Positions 1 to 7,690 of a DNA stretch of 17,723 nucleotides are shown one piece after another. The stretch lies in the NCBI GenBank assembly GCA_022561355.1, contig JADFRJ010000019.1, forward strand, positions 1-17,723, read 5' to 3'. The stretch comes from Chloroflexota bacterium (GTDB lineage Bacteria; Chloroflexota; Dehalococcoidia; DSTF01; RBG-16-68-14). Each line of letters starts with the position of its first letter. Position 1 is the stretch's first letter. The position numbers and the translations under genes were made by a program. The notes beneath the pieces are model-generated. The model searched no databases. It had not been told where the DNA came from and worked only from the letters and a program-made list of their open reading frames with translations.

Positions 1-654
1 AAGCACAAACTCTTCCAGGCCATGCAGCCCGTGGACCCCAGCCGCGTAGTGCGCGGCCAGTACACGGCCGGCAAGATCGCCGGCAACAGCGTACCAGGGT
101 ATCGCGAGGAACCGGGAGTGAGTCAGGATTCCACGGCAGAGACCTTCGCCGCGATGGAGCTCTGCATCGACAATTGGCGCTGGGCTGGAGTCCCATTCTA
201 TCTGCGCACCGGCAAGCGGCTTCCCGAGCGCGCGACGGAGATCAACATCTGGTTCAGAGATGTCCCGATCCATCTATTCGAAGGCACGGGCGTTGACGCA
301 TTGCCATCAAACCACCTCACGCTATCGATGCAGCCCAACGAGGAGATCACCTTCACGTTTCTCGCCAAGGAACCGGGCCCTGAGATTCGAGTGCGGCCAG
401 TGGAGATGTCGTTTTCATATGGCGCCACGTTCACGCAAGAGCCGGCGGAGGCGTATGAACGCCTTCTCCACGACGCAATGGATGGGGACCACACGCTCTT
501 CGCGCGCGGAGATAGCGTCGAGAGAGCGTGGCAGGTCGTCCAGCCAGTACTCGATGCGATGCCACCGGTGCACCTCTATCCAGCCGGCACGTGGGGCCCC
601 TCAGAGGCAGACGCACTCATCGCGCCCGACTCGTGGCACATCCACAGTCTGTAA
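1..654 (+). CDS. zwf: Glucose-6-phosphate 1-dehydrogenase, C-terminal part (partial)
   Basis: This is the C-terminal ~217 residues of glucose-6-phosphate dehydrogenase, which oxidises glucose 6-phosphate to 6-phosphogluconolactone with NADP+ and feeds the oxidative pentose phosphate pathway in the cytoplasm. The reading frame is open from base 1, so the 5' half lies outside the window (the family is usually about 490 residues). Family landmarks are VRGQYTAG near residue 19, GYREEPGV near 34, the ETFAAMELCIDNWRW block near 47-61, and GVPFYLRTGKRL immediately after. The C-terminal end is the usual PAGTWGP/ADALIA stretch. Its 3' end overlaps the likely start of pgl by about 22 bases, so the two are probably translated together. 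Identification is by conserved family sequence and is secure. Confidence 0.97.
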   Translation, partial: KHKLFQAMQPVDPSRVVRGQYTAGKIAGNSVPGYREEPGVSQDSTAETFAAMELCIDNWRWAGVPFYLRTGKRLPERATEINIWFRDVPIHLFEGTGVDALPSNHLTLSMQPNEEITFTFLAKEPGPEIRVRPVEMSFSYGATFTQEPAEAYERLLHDAMDGDHTLFARGDSVERAWQVVQPVLDAMPPVHLYPAGTWGPSEADALIAPDSWHIHSL

Positions 655-1292
655 GCCGGAGGCTGATCGTCGCGGACGATGTGGCGACGGTCGCCGCTGA
701 GCACATTGTCACCCGGCAGCCCCGCACGCTCGCGCTTGCGGGCGGGTCCACGCCTCGCGCTCTGTACGAACAGCTGGCTGGCTGCAACCTCGCATGGGCT
801 GATATGGAGGTCTTCTTCACCGACGAACGCTGCGTCCCGCCCGACGATCGAGACTCCAATTTTCGCATGGCGAACGAGGCGCTGCTCTCAAAAGTGAACG
901 CCAACGTCCACCGCATGCCCGGCGAACGCTGCGACGCGGCTGAGTACGAAACCGAGATGCGCGATGTCTTCGGGGCGGCGCCCGTATTCGACCTGGTGCT
1001 GTTAGGCCTCGGCGCGGACGGCCACACAGCGTCGCTCTTCCCTGGCGATACGGCGCTTGAGGAAGGCCAGCGCTGGGTAGTGGCCGTTCGCCGGCCCGAT
1101 CACGAACGTCTTACGCTCACCCTCGCCATCCTTTCCGCCGCCCGGACCGCGATCTTCCTCGTTACGGGAACAACGAAGCGCGACGCGTTGCGCCGGCTAC
1201 TCGCGGGAGAAGACATCCCGGCCGCTCGCGTGCATGCGGGCGAAGTACTGATCATCGCCGACGAGGCTGCTGCCCAGGGAGCGAGCGGATGA
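633..1292 (+). CDS. pgl: 6-phosphogluconolactonase
   Basis: Hydrolyses 6-phosphogluconolactone, the product of Zwf, to 6-phosphogluconate in the cytoplasm. The ~219-residue protein shows the family blocks in order: LALAGGSTPRALYEQL near residues 33-48, the FFTDER..PPDDRDSN block near 65-82, and the LLGLGADGHTASLFPG motif in the middle. Length matches the usual 220-250. The start is uncertain. GTG at 633 gives a normal N terminus leading into LIVADDVATVAAE, but no clear Shine-Dalgarno precedes it. The frame is open further upstream, but those residues look like zwf shadow. A GGAGG at 658-662 is too far from the next GTG (681) and too close to CTG 663. The stop codon overlaps the ATG of the ROK kinase (ATGA), so the three genes form one operon. 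Confidence 0.93.
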   Translation: MAHPQSVSRRLIVADDVATVAAEHIVTRQPRTLALAGGSTPRALYEQLAGCNLAWADMEVFFTDERCVPPDDRDSNFRMANEALLSKVNANVHRMPGERCDAAEYETEMRDVFGAAPVFDLVLLGLGADGHTASLFPGDTALEEGQRWVVAVRRPDHERLTLTLAILSAARTAIFLVTGTTKRDALRRLLAGEDIPAARVHAGEVLIIADEAAAQGASG

Positions 1293-2137
1293 CCAGCGCC
1301 ACTCTGGTTGTGGATCTGGGCGGTACCAGGCTGCGCGTCGCCCTGATGACCGAAGACGGCACCCTGGCCGGCAAGTCTGTCATCCCCACACCTCGCGACC
1401 GGCCGGCGGCGCTGGCGCAGGCCATGGAGGCATGCGCAGCCCGCGGCTCGTTAGCAATCCGCGGCGCCGTCGTCGGCGTACCGGGTCCCATCAACTACGA
1501 GACGGGGGAAGCGCTCCGCCTTCCCAACCTCCCGGGCTGGGAGCCGCACGTCGCCGCTCAGCGGCTGTCTTCCCAGATCGGCTTGCCCGTGCTCCTGGCG
1601 AACGACGCGGACCTCGCCGCTCTCGGCGAGCATCGGTTCGGCGCGGGCCGCGGCGCGCAAGACATGCTCTACATGACGTCGAGCACGGGGGTCGGCGCCG
1701 GCGTCATCCTCAACGGGCGGCTCCTCCACGGACGCTTCTCTCTTGCGGAGGCGGGCCACACGATCATCGAACGAAGCTCCGGAGGCACGGTCGAAGAACT
1801 CGGCTCCGGCACGGCACTGGCCCGGATCGCCGGGATGCCGGGACGCGAGGTGACAGAGCGGGCTCGTGCCGGCGACGAACAAGCACTCAAGGCAATCCAA
1901 GAAGTAGCCGACGCCTTCGCGACCGGCGTCTTCAACCTCGTGCATTGCTTCATGCCGGAGCGCGTCGTCATTGGAGGCGGCGTGTCCCAAGCCGGCGACC
2001 TGCTGCTCGACCCGATTCGCGCAAGACTGGGGAGCTGTCCAGGTTGCTCCGCGAGATCGGTGGATGTCGTGACGGCGGCCGGTGGCGATGACGTCGGCCT
2101 GCTAGGGGCTGGCGCGCACTGGCAGGATTCGCTGTAG
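1289..2137 (+). CDS. ROK-family glucokinase
   Basis: Probable sugar kinase of the ROK family, most likely glucokinase, making glucose 6-phosphate for the adjacent zwf and pgl. The 282-residue protein has the phosphate-binding DLGGT at residues 9-13, VGVPGPIN near 62-69, the catalytic-base region NDAD with D106, the TSSTGVGAGVI glycine loop near 130-140, and the sugar-contacting E154-x-G-H157. The classical ROK zinc site (CxCGxxGCxE) that should follow EAGH is missing. In its place is a serine/glycine stretch at about 161-170 leading to LGSGTAL, so the site is cysteine-free. The start ATG overlaps the pgl stop (ATGA), implying coupled translation. Substrate is inferred from gene context; other ROK substrates such as N-acetyl sugars or fructose cannot be excluded from sequence alone. 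Confidence 0.88.
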   Translation: MTSATLVVDLGGTRLRVALMTEDGTLAGKSVIPTPRDRPAALAQAMEACAARGSLAIRGAVVGVPGPINYETGEALRLPNLPGWEPHVAAQRLSSQIGLPVLLANDADLAALGEHRFGAGRGAQDMLYMTSSTGVGAGVILNGRLLHGRFSLAEAGHTIIERSSGGTVEELGSGTALARIAGMPGREVTERARAGDEQALKAIQEVADAFATGVFNLVHCFMPERVVIGGGVSQAGDLLLDPIRARLGSCPGCSARSVDVVTAAGGDDVGLLGAGAHWQDSL

Positions 2138-2190
2138 GCCGTTCGCACCGCCAAATTCGTCGTGGCGACCGTCTTTCGCGCTTATTCGGT

Positions 2191-2196
2191 TAAGAT
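2191..2196 (+). promoter_or_regulatory. Possible -10 element (TAAGAT) before the ALS-like gene
   Basis: TAAGAT lies 8 bases before the ATG at 2205 in the 186-base gap between the ROK kinase and the ThDP enzyme. No good -35 element is visible 16-18 bases upstream. If it is used, the transcript would be nearly leaderless for the small ORF that follows. Confidence 0.25.
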
Positions 2197-2204
2197 GGGT
2201 CGTC

Positions 2205-2327
2205 ATGGAATCGCACATTGAGGATGCGCGAACGGAGAATGGCACGAGGAGCGCCTTCCGGGCGATCGGGGCTGGCGGAAACTGCGTAATCATCGGGTCA
2301 TCTGTGAGGTGGAGAGTGCTTGAATGA
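2205..2327 (+). CDS. Possible 40-residue ORF coupled to the ALS-like gene
   Basis: A 40-codon frame whose TGA stop overlaps the ATG of the acetolactate synthase-type gene (ATGA at 2324-2327). A -10-like TAAGAT sits just before its ATG and no Shine-Dalgarno is visible, so it could be a leaderless upstream ORF. The last ~14 residues are enriched in branched-chain amino acids (CVIIG, then V, then RVLE), as is known for leader peptides of ilv operons, but no terminator hairpin with a U-tract follows. It has no recognisable domain. It may equally be chance; the case rests only on position and overlap. Confidence 0.25.
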   Translation: MESHIEDARTENGTRSAFRAIGAGGNCVIIGSSVRWRVLE

Positions 2328-3967
2328 AAGCGTCCGATCTTTTCGTCAGGGCGTTGGAGCAGGAAGGCGTCGAGTGCATCTTCGGCATTCCCGGTGAGGA
2401 AAACCTCGACTTCCTCGAGTCGCTGCGCAAGTCCAAGATTCGCCTGATCCTCACTCGCCACGAACAGGGCGCGGGCTTCATGGCCGCAACCTACGGCCGG
2501 TTGACCGGAAACGTAGGCGTCTGCCTGGCCACGCTTGGGCCGGGTGCCACAAACCTCGTGACGCCCGCCGCGTACGCCCAACTCGGCGCTATGCCCATGT
2601 TGATGATCACGGGCCAGAAGCCGATCAAGAAGAGCAAGCAGGGCCGGTTTCAGATCGTGGACGTCATCGAGATGATGCGCCCCATTACAAAGTCAACGAA
2701 ACAGGTGGTCAACGGAAACAACATTCCCGCGCTGGTCCGTGAATCCATCCGCCTGGCTCAAGAGGAGAGGCCAGGGGCCGTCCACCTTGAACTGCCGGAG
2801 GACATCGCCGCCGAAGACGCCACGGCGGTCCCGTTTGAAGTCCGCTCTGTAAGACGCCCGGCCGCGGACCCGGACGCGATCGATCAGGCGGCTTCTATGA
2901 TCAGCGAAGCGGAGCGCCCGCTTTTGCTCATCGGTGCGGCCGCGAACCGGAACCGCACCAGCGATGCGTTGACCGGCTTCGTGGATAAGACAGGCATGCT
3001 GTTCTTTAACACGCAGATGGGCAAAGGGGTGATCGACGAGCGGCACCCTAAGTTCCTGGGCACCGCCGCCCTCTCCGACAACGACTACTGCCACTTCGCG
3101 ATTGCCCGGGCCGACCTGATCATCAACGTCGGGCATGACGTCATCGAAAAACCACCCTTCTTCATGGAAGTGGGCGGAACGAAGGTCATTCACGTGAACA
3201 ACTTCGCCGCGAGCGTGGACGATGTGTACTTCCCCCAGCTCGATGTCGTCGGCGACATCGCTCACACCGTGGAGCGGCTCACCGCCAAGCTCGGTCCCAG
3301 CGAAAGCTGGGACTTGAGCTACTTCGAACGCGTGAAGAAAGAGGTGGACCTGCATATCTCCCAGAAGAGCGAGGTCGATACGTTCCCCATCATCCCACAG
3401 CATCTGGTCGCCCAGGTCCGCAAAGCCATGCCTTCGGACGGCATCATCACCCTGGACAACGGTGTGTACAAGATCTGGTTTGCTCGGAACTACAAAGCCC
3501 ACGAGCCCAACACCGTCCTGCTGGACAACGCGCTCGCGACGATGGGCGCTGGGCTGCCATCCGCCATTGGGGCCAAGATCGTCTCTCCAGACGCAAAGGT
3601 CATGGCCATCTGCGGAGACGGGGGTTTCATGATGAACTCCCAGGAACTAGAGACCGCCGTCCGGCTGGGAATGGACATCGTCGTCCTCGTCCTACGGGAC
3701 GACGCGTACGGCATGATCAAATGGAAGCAAGCGGGGATGGGCCTTCCCATCTTCGGCCTCGACTTCGGCAATCCTGATTTCGTCAAATACGCGGAGAGCT
3801 ACGGCGCGCATGGGCACCGCGTGGATTCCGCGGACCAACTCCCGGTTCTTCTGGGGTCATGCCTGGCTTCGCCCGGCGTCCAGCTCATCGAAGTGCCGAT
3901 GGACTATTCCGAAAACGAGCGCGTCTTGATTGAGGAACTGAAGAGCATCACGGGCCACATCCGGTGA
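2324..3967 (+). CDS. Acetolactate synthase large-subunit-type ThDP enzyme
   Basis: Thiamine-diphosphate enzyme of the acetolactate synthase large-subunit type, which condenses two pyruvates (or pyruvate and 2-ketobutyrate) and releases CO2; cytoplasmic. The 547-residue protein has the three domains of the family: PYR domain with FGIPGEENLDF near 20-30 and the ThDP-activating glutamate E47 in RHEQGAGFMA; central domain about 185-330; PP domain with GDGG at 431-434 followed by RDDAYGMIKWKQ. In related enzymes the latter reads NDNAYGM, so the first Asn is Arg here while the Asp expected to bind the metal (D459) is kept. No regulatory small subunit (ilvN) gene is in the window, so it may be a stand-alone enzyme rather than the branched-chain biosynthetic complex. 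GGAGAG precedes the ATG by about 9 bases. It appears to be co-transcribed with the redox gene 52 bases downstream. Confidence 0.88.
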   Translation: MKASDLFVRALEQEGVECIFGIPGEENLDFLESLRKSKIRLILTRHEQGAGFMAATYGRLTGNVGVCLATLGPGATNLVTPAAYAQLGAMPMLMITGQKPIKKSKQGRFQIVDVIEMMRPITKSTKQVVNGNNIPALVRESIRLAQEERPGAVHLELPEDIAAEDATAVPFEVRSVRRPAADPDAIDQAASMISEAERPLLLIGAAANRNRTSDALTGFVDKTGMLFFNTQMGKGVIDERHPKFLGTAALSDNDYCHFAIARADLIINVGHDVIEKPPFFMEVGGTKVIHVNNFAASVDDVYFPQLDVVGDIAHTVERLTAKLGPSESWDLSYFERVKKEVDLHISQKSEVDTFPIIPQHLVAQVRKAMPSDGIITLDNGVYKIWFARNYKAHEPNTVLLDNALATMGAGLPSAIGAKIVSPDAKVMAICGDGGFMMNSQELETAVRLGMDIVVLVLRDDAYGMIKWKQAGMGLPIFGLDFGNPDFVKYAESYGAHGHRVDSADQLPVLLGSCLASPGVQLIEVPMDYSENERVLIEELKSITGHIR

Positions 3968-4019
3968 GGCGGCCGCCAGACACATAGCCTGCGTTTTTCC
4001 AGAAAGAAGAGGTACCGCC

Positions 4020-5234
4020 GTGACAGAGAAGCTGACTGTGTATGGCGCTCCCTGGTGTCCAGACTGTCGCCGCTCAAAACAGTTCCTCGGCGAAATGCGC
4101 GTTCCGTACGACTGGGTCGACATCGATCAGAATCCAGAAGCGGCGGAATTCGTGCGAGAGAAGAACGATGGCAAACAGATCATCCCCACCATCGTCTTTA
4201 GCGACGGCTCATTCCTCGCCGAGCCCGGCAACGACGAACTCGCGCGGAAGCTGGGACTGACGATGAAGGCCGAGCGTTCATTTTACGATCTCGTCATCAT
4301 GGGCGGTGGGCCTGCCGGCCTCACGTCGGCGATCTACGCTGCTCGTGAAGGGCTGGACTGTCTCGTCATCGAGAAGAGCGCGTTAGGCGGCCAAGCAGCC
4401 GTAACCGAGCGTATCGATAACTATCCAGGCTTTCCTGACGGCATCGCTGGTAACGAGCTAACTGATCGTTTTATCCAGCAAGCGCGGCGCTACGAGGTCG
4501 AATTACTTTCGGCCGTTGGCGTGCAGTCGGTGCGGCGCCAGGACGGGTACCTGGTGACGGCTACCGAGACGGGGGAGGAGTATCGGTCGCACGCCGGCAT
4601 TGTTGCGACGGGCTCCAGATATCGGCGACTCGGCGTGCCTGGGGAGGAAGACCTGATTGGCGCGGGGATCCATTTCTGTGCCACGTGCGATGGCCCGTTC
4701 TACAAGGGCGCGGATGAGCTCGTCGTGATCGGCGGTGGCAACTCGGCTCTTGAGGAAGGGCTGTTCCTGACGCAGTTCGCTGATCGAATCCGCTTTCTGG
4801 TCCGATCGTCAGAGCTGAGGGCGAGCGCGCTCTTGCAGGAGAAAGCGCGCTCTAAATCAATGATCGAGATCATGACGGACACCCAGGTGACGGAATTTCG
4901 TGCGAAGGGCGGAAAGCTCGACGCGATCGTTGCCAAGAATATCAGCACGGGCGAAGAGCAAGAGTTCCATCCCCAGGGAGCCTTCGTGTTCATTGGCCTG
5001 ACTCCGAACACGGGGTTTCTCGAGGGGACCGTCGAGTTGGATCAGTGGGGCTTTGTCGCGACTGACGCGACGCTCCAGAGTTCGCTTCCCGGCCTATTCG
5101 CGAGCGGAGACGTTCGCGCTGGCAGCACGAAGCAACTTGCCAGTGCGGCGGGCGAAGGAGCGACCGCACTGATCATGGCGCGCCAATACCTCCAACAGTT
5201 GGGTGACGTGCCTGCACACACACAGGCTTCCTAG
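4020..5234 (+). CDS. Glutaredoxin-thioredoxin reductase fusion protein
   Basis: A 404-residue flavoprotein joining a glutaredoxin-like domain (about residues 1-80) to a complete thioredoxin reductase (about 88-395). The first domain carries the CPDC active site at C13-C16 and the IIPTIVF cis-proline segment near 54-60. The second has FAD-binding GGGPAG at 95-100, the redox pair C220-A-T-C223, the nucleotide-binding GGGNSALEE at 238-246, and the FASGDVR FAD motif near 350. Such fusions likely pass electrons from NAD(P)H through FAD and CATC to CPDC within one chain and on to thiol targets. The HRRxxxR motif that binds the NADPH 2'-phosphate is degraded to VRSSELR near 261-267, so coenzyme preference may differ from classical TrxB. 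The start is GTG at 4020, with AGAAGAGG 7 bases upstream. It lies 52 bases after the ThDP enzyme on the same strand. Confidence 0.92.
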   Translation: MTEKLTVYGAPWCPDCRRSKQFLGEMRVPYDWVDIDQNPEAAEFVREKNDGKQIIPTIVFSDGSFLAEPGNDELARKLGLTMKAERSFYDLVIMGGGPAGLTSAIYAAREGLDCLVIEKSALGGQAAVTERIDNYPGFPDGIAGNELTDRFIQQARRYEVELLSAVGVQSVRRQDGYLVTATETGEEYRSHAGIVATGSRYRRLGVPGEEDLIGAGIHFCATCDGPFYKGADELVVIGGGNSALEEGLFLTQFADRIRFLVRSSELRASALLQEKARSKSMIEIMTDTQVTEFRAKGGKLDAIVAKNISTGEEQEFHPQGAFVFIGLTPNTGFLEGTVELDQWGFVATDATLQSSLPGLFASGDVRAGSTKQLASAAGEGATALIMARQYLQQLGDVPAHTQAS

Positions 5235-5409
5235 TACTGGCCAGGGCGATGCGGAGCGCCTCGTCGGCGACAAGACCGCTCCCAGTCCGGACGTCTTCTC
5301 CAAGGGTGGCATGACCCCTGACAGCACGCTGCAACATCCAGTTGCCAACAGGTAATCTGGGTTACGCGAGCTCAGCGGCTTCCGGCGTATCCTCGAAATA
5401 GCAGGACGT

Positions 5410-5429
5410 CGGAGGGAGAAGGACCTCCG
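5410..5429. repeat. Short hairpin CGGAGG/CCTCCG
   Basis: CGGAGG at 5410-5415 pairs exactly with CCTCCG at 5424-5429 across an 8-base loop. It sits just upstream of the much longer hairpin at 5451-5503, and the two could be part of one folded RNA. Confidence 0.5.
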
Positions 5430-5450
5430 GCGAGCGCCCCTGCGAATCTT

Positions 5451-5503
5451 AGCCCGCGCCTGGGGACCCTCCCCTCGCCACCAGACAGCCCCCGGCGCGG
5501 GCT
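5451..5503. repeat. Long inverted repeat, 15-bp stem
   Basis: AGCCCGCGCC at 5451-5460 is the exact reverse complement of GGCGCGGGCT at 5494-5503. The stem continues past one mismatch (T5461 opposite C5493) with GGGG 5462-5465 against CCCC 5489-5492. The loop is 23 bases. There is no T-tract on either side, so it is not a classical terminator. It lies 35 bases upstream of the 31-residue micro-ORF and could be part of its leader or of a structured RNA that I do not recognise. Confidence 0.6.
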
Positions 5504-5537
5504 CCTCTCAAACGTCGTGCAGCAAAGGAGTGCTTCT

Positions 5538-5633
5538 GTGTCGATAAAGATGGCGTCCGACTTCTTTGGGCTATTCTTCTATCTCTTAGTGATGGGAGGA
5601 CTCGGCCCGGTGGATACTTCGAGCCGGGCCTAG
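5538..5633 (+). CDS. 31-residue membrane micropeptide (copy 1)
   Basis: A 31-residue peptide starting at GTG 5538, preceded by AAAGGAG (5524-5530) with 7-base spacing. It is a short charged/polar start, then one hydrophobic segment (FFGLFFYLLVMGGLG, residues 9-23), then a polar tail, so it is probably a single-span membrane peptide. The decisive evidence is a homologue in the same window at 16034-16141 (minus). From the shared lysine onward, 17 of 23 aligned residues are identical, including ASD, FGLF, YL, VMGGL, P and D. Many of the identical residues use different codons (for example Ala, Gly, Leu, Pro), the pattern expected when the protein is conserved rather than the DNA. It resembles no named small protein I know (KdpF- and CydX-like peptides were considered and do not match). 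Its 3' end overlaps a GC-rich inverted repeat at 5604-5630. Confidence 0.72.
   Translation: MSIKMASDFFGLFFYLLVMGGLGPVDTSSRA
5604..5630. terminator. Inverted repeat at the end of micro-ORF 1
   Basis: GGCCCGG at 5604-5610 pairs with CCGGGCC at 5624-5630, loop of 13 bases, overlapping the last codons of the micropeptide gene. No T-run follows. It may help stop or stabilise the short transcript; terminator function is only a guess. Confidence 0.35.
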
Positions 5634-5647
5634 ACCCGCCAATCTCG

Positions 5648-5671
5648 TCGTTCGTCTTGAACGCCGAACGA
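5648..5671. terminator. Inverted repeat between convergent micro-ORF 1 and ftsH
   Basis: TCGTTCG at 5648-5654 pairs with CGAACGA at 5665-5671, loop of 10 bases. It lies between the stop of the micropeptide gene and the stop of the oppositely directed ftsH, where a bidirectional terminator would be expected. There is only a weak T content beside it. Confidence 0.35.
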
Positions 5672-5775
5672 TGCCTTAAGCGGTCTCTTCGCCCCACACG
5701 CTGGTCCCGCGACCGGCCATCGCGGGTAGAGGACAGTCGAGGTGATGTGCGTTAGCAGCCCTATGGTTCTGCTGC

Positions 5776-7653
5776 CTATGCCGCCGATTCTTCCAGGCAA
5801 GGAATGTCCGCTGAGGCGCCACCATCCAATAGCCTGGTGATTTCCGGCCGTTCGAGCGTCTCCTGCTCAAGCAGTCCACCCGCGAGGCGGGCCACTGCGT
5901 CCCAGCGTTCCGTCAGAGTTGCCTTCGCCCGCTCGTATGCCCGCTCGAGGATGCCGCTGATCTGCTCATCGATTTTCAGCGCGGTACCCTCGGCGTACTC
6001 CTGTCGCTGGGTCCAGTCTGGGAAGCCATTCGTGTTTGAGGTGAATGTGCGCAGGCCCAGTTCGTCGCTCATCCCGTATTGCGTCACCATGGCCCGGGCG
6101 AGCGCCGTCGCTCGTTCCAGGTCGTTCGCGGCGCCGGTTGTAATGCCGCCGCAATTCAACTCTTCGGCAGCCCGGCCACCCAGCAGCCCGGCGATCTCTT
6201 CTTCAAACGTCTCCTTGGAGCGAAGCACCCGCTCCGTCTCTGGCAGAGATATCGTGTAGCCAAGTGCTTTGCCTCGAGAGATGATGCTGATCTTGTGCAC
6301 CGGGTCCGTGTTGGGCATCGACTCCATCACAAGCGCATGGCCGGCTTCGTGGTAGGCAACGATGCGGCGTTCCCCAGCGCTGAGAACGCGGCTGGTGCGC
6401 TCAGGCCCAGCGACGATGCGTTCGAACGCTGCATTCAGCTCCTTCGAGCCGATGGCAGACGCGCCCGTACGCGCCGCCAGGATGCCGGCCTCGTTCAAGA
6501 GATTCTCAAGGTCGGCGCCTGCAAGCCCTGCCGTCAGCTTGGCGATCGCGGACAGATCGGCGTCGGGGGACAGCACCTTGCCACGCGCATGCACGCGCAG
6601 AATCGCCTCACGCCCTGCCACGTCTGGCGGGTCCACCATCACCGTGCGGTCGAACCGGCCCGGTCGAAGCAACGCCGGGTCAAGGACGTCCGCGCGATTC
6701 GTGGCGGCGACGACGATGACGTTGGTCTCGTTCTCGAATCCGTCCATCTCCACCAGAATCTGATTCAGCGTCTGCTCCCGCTCGTCGTTGCCACCGCCCA
6801 GGCCGACGCCGCGGCGCCGGCCAACCGCGTCGATCTCATCGATGAAGATAATGGCTGGCGAGGCCGCTTTGGCCTTCTCGAAGAGGTCGCGTACCCGTGA
6901 CGCGCCCGCACCCACGAAAAGTTCGACGAACTCCGAACCCGAGATGCTGAAGAACGGAACGCCCGACTCTCCCGCCGCGGCTCTGGCCAGCAGCGTTTTG
7001 CCTGTGCCCGGCGGCCCAACTAAAAGGACTCCTTTTGGCACGTGGGCGCCCAGCCGCGCGAACTTCTCGGGAGTCTTCAGAAATTCGACAACCTCCTGCA
7101 GTTCCAGCTTCGCTTCCTCAATACCGGCCACGTCATCGAACACCACGGATGGCTTAACGCCATTGACGCCGGTGAGCCTCGCCTTGCTCTTGCCAATGTT
7201 GAGCAGTCCGCCGCCCGAGTTGCGCATTTGGCGAAAGATCACGAATCCGATGACCACGAAGAACAAGATGGGCGCGATGCCGAGAACTACCGCCAAGGTC
7301 GCACCGAACCCCGAGCCTTCCTTCTCGATCTCAATCTCGATCTTTTGCAGCGCTTCTTGCGTTACGCCTAATTGCTGGAGCGTCTCAAGCGCGCTAGTCG
7401 ATTCTTCCTTTCGGCTCTCGATCTTCGAGCCGTCCGCCCGTTCCAGCGTTAGCTGGTCACCTTCGACGATGAGGCGCTCAGCTTGTCCGGCCTGCACCTC
7501 AAGCGCAAACGTGCGAAGAGATACCTCTTCCGCGCCGCCCCCTGAGCCGCCGCGGACGAACTGGCTCAGCGTCAGAACGGCAATCACGCCGATCACCGCG
7601 AACGCCCACCAGGGGATTCTGCGATTAGGTTTCTTGTCTGCTTCCTCGTCCAT
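5776..7653 (-). CDS. ftsH: ATP-dependent zinc metalloprotease FtsH
   Basis: Membrane-bound AAA+ zinc protease that extracts and degrades misfolded membrane proteins and selected soluble regulators. The 625-residue protein has an N-terminal transmembrane segment (about 14-33), an extracytoplasmic region to about 117, a second membrane segment (about 118-141), then the AAA+ module: Walker A GPPGTGKT at 213-220, pore motif FVGAG at 246-250, Walker B IIFIDE at 268-273, and the ATNR...DPALLRPGRFDR second region of homology near 317-336. The protease has HEAGH at 435-439 with a likely third zinc ligand D511 in TGAANDLERAT. All catalytic parts are intact and the length is typical. GAGAGAGG precedes the ATG. 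A two-part motif shared with two other genes here lies 38 bases upstream of the start (7691-7720), suggesting control by an alternative sigma factor. Confidence 0.98.
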   Translation of the reverse strand: MDEEADKKPNRRIPWWAFAVIGVIAVLTLSQFVRGGSGGGAEEVSLRTFALEVQAGQAERLIVEGDQLTLERADGSKIESRKEESTSALETLQQLGVTQEALQKIEIEIEKEGSGFGATLAVVLGIAPILFFVVIGFVIFRQMRNSGGGLLNIGKSKARLTGVNGVKPSVVFDDVAGIEEAKLELQEVVEFLKTPEKFARLGAHVPKGVLLVGPPGTGKTLLARAAAGESGVPFFSISGSEFVELFVGAGASRVRDLFEKAKAASPAIIFIDEIDAVGRRRGVGLGGGNDEREQTLNQILVEMDGFENETNVIVVAATNRADVLDPALLRPGRFDRTVMVDPPDVAGREAILRVHARGKVLSPDADLSAIAKLTAGLAGADLENLLNEAGILAARTGASAIGSKELNAAFERIVAGPERTSRVLSAGERRIVAYHEAGHALVMESMPNTDPVHKISIISRGKALGYTISLPETERVLRSKETFEEEIAGLLGGRAAEELNCGGITTGAANDLERATALARAMVTQYGMSDELGLRTFTSNTNGFPDWTQRQEYAEGTALKIDEQISGILERAYERAKATLTERWDAVARLAGGLLEQETLERPEITRLLDGGASADIPCLEESAA

Positions 7654-7690
7654 GGTGGCCTCTCTCTTCGCTTACTTCTCTCTGTAGGTG

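Larger units (their letters stand above)
5235..5537. other. Non-coding stretch with inverted repeats
   Basis: About 300 bases between the thioredoxin reductase stop and the micro-ORF at 5538. I see no convincing coding sequence on either strand; long frames here are arginine- or proline-rich and lack family motifs. The second half contains two strong inverted repeats (5410-5429 and 5451-5503), described separately. It may be an untranslated leader or a small RNA gene. Confidence 0.5.

Noticed and set aside
198..494. Open frames antisense to the zwf, pgl, ROK, ALS and ftsH genes
   Set aside because: They overlap strongly identified genes, have no family motifs and are arginine/serine/proline-rich, as expected of shadows in GC-rich DNA.
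5440..5520. Signal recognition particle RNA, 6S RNA or RNase P RNA in the hairpin region
   Set aside because: The SRP GGAA loop, the RNase P conserved core and a 6S-like central bubble are not seen on either strand.
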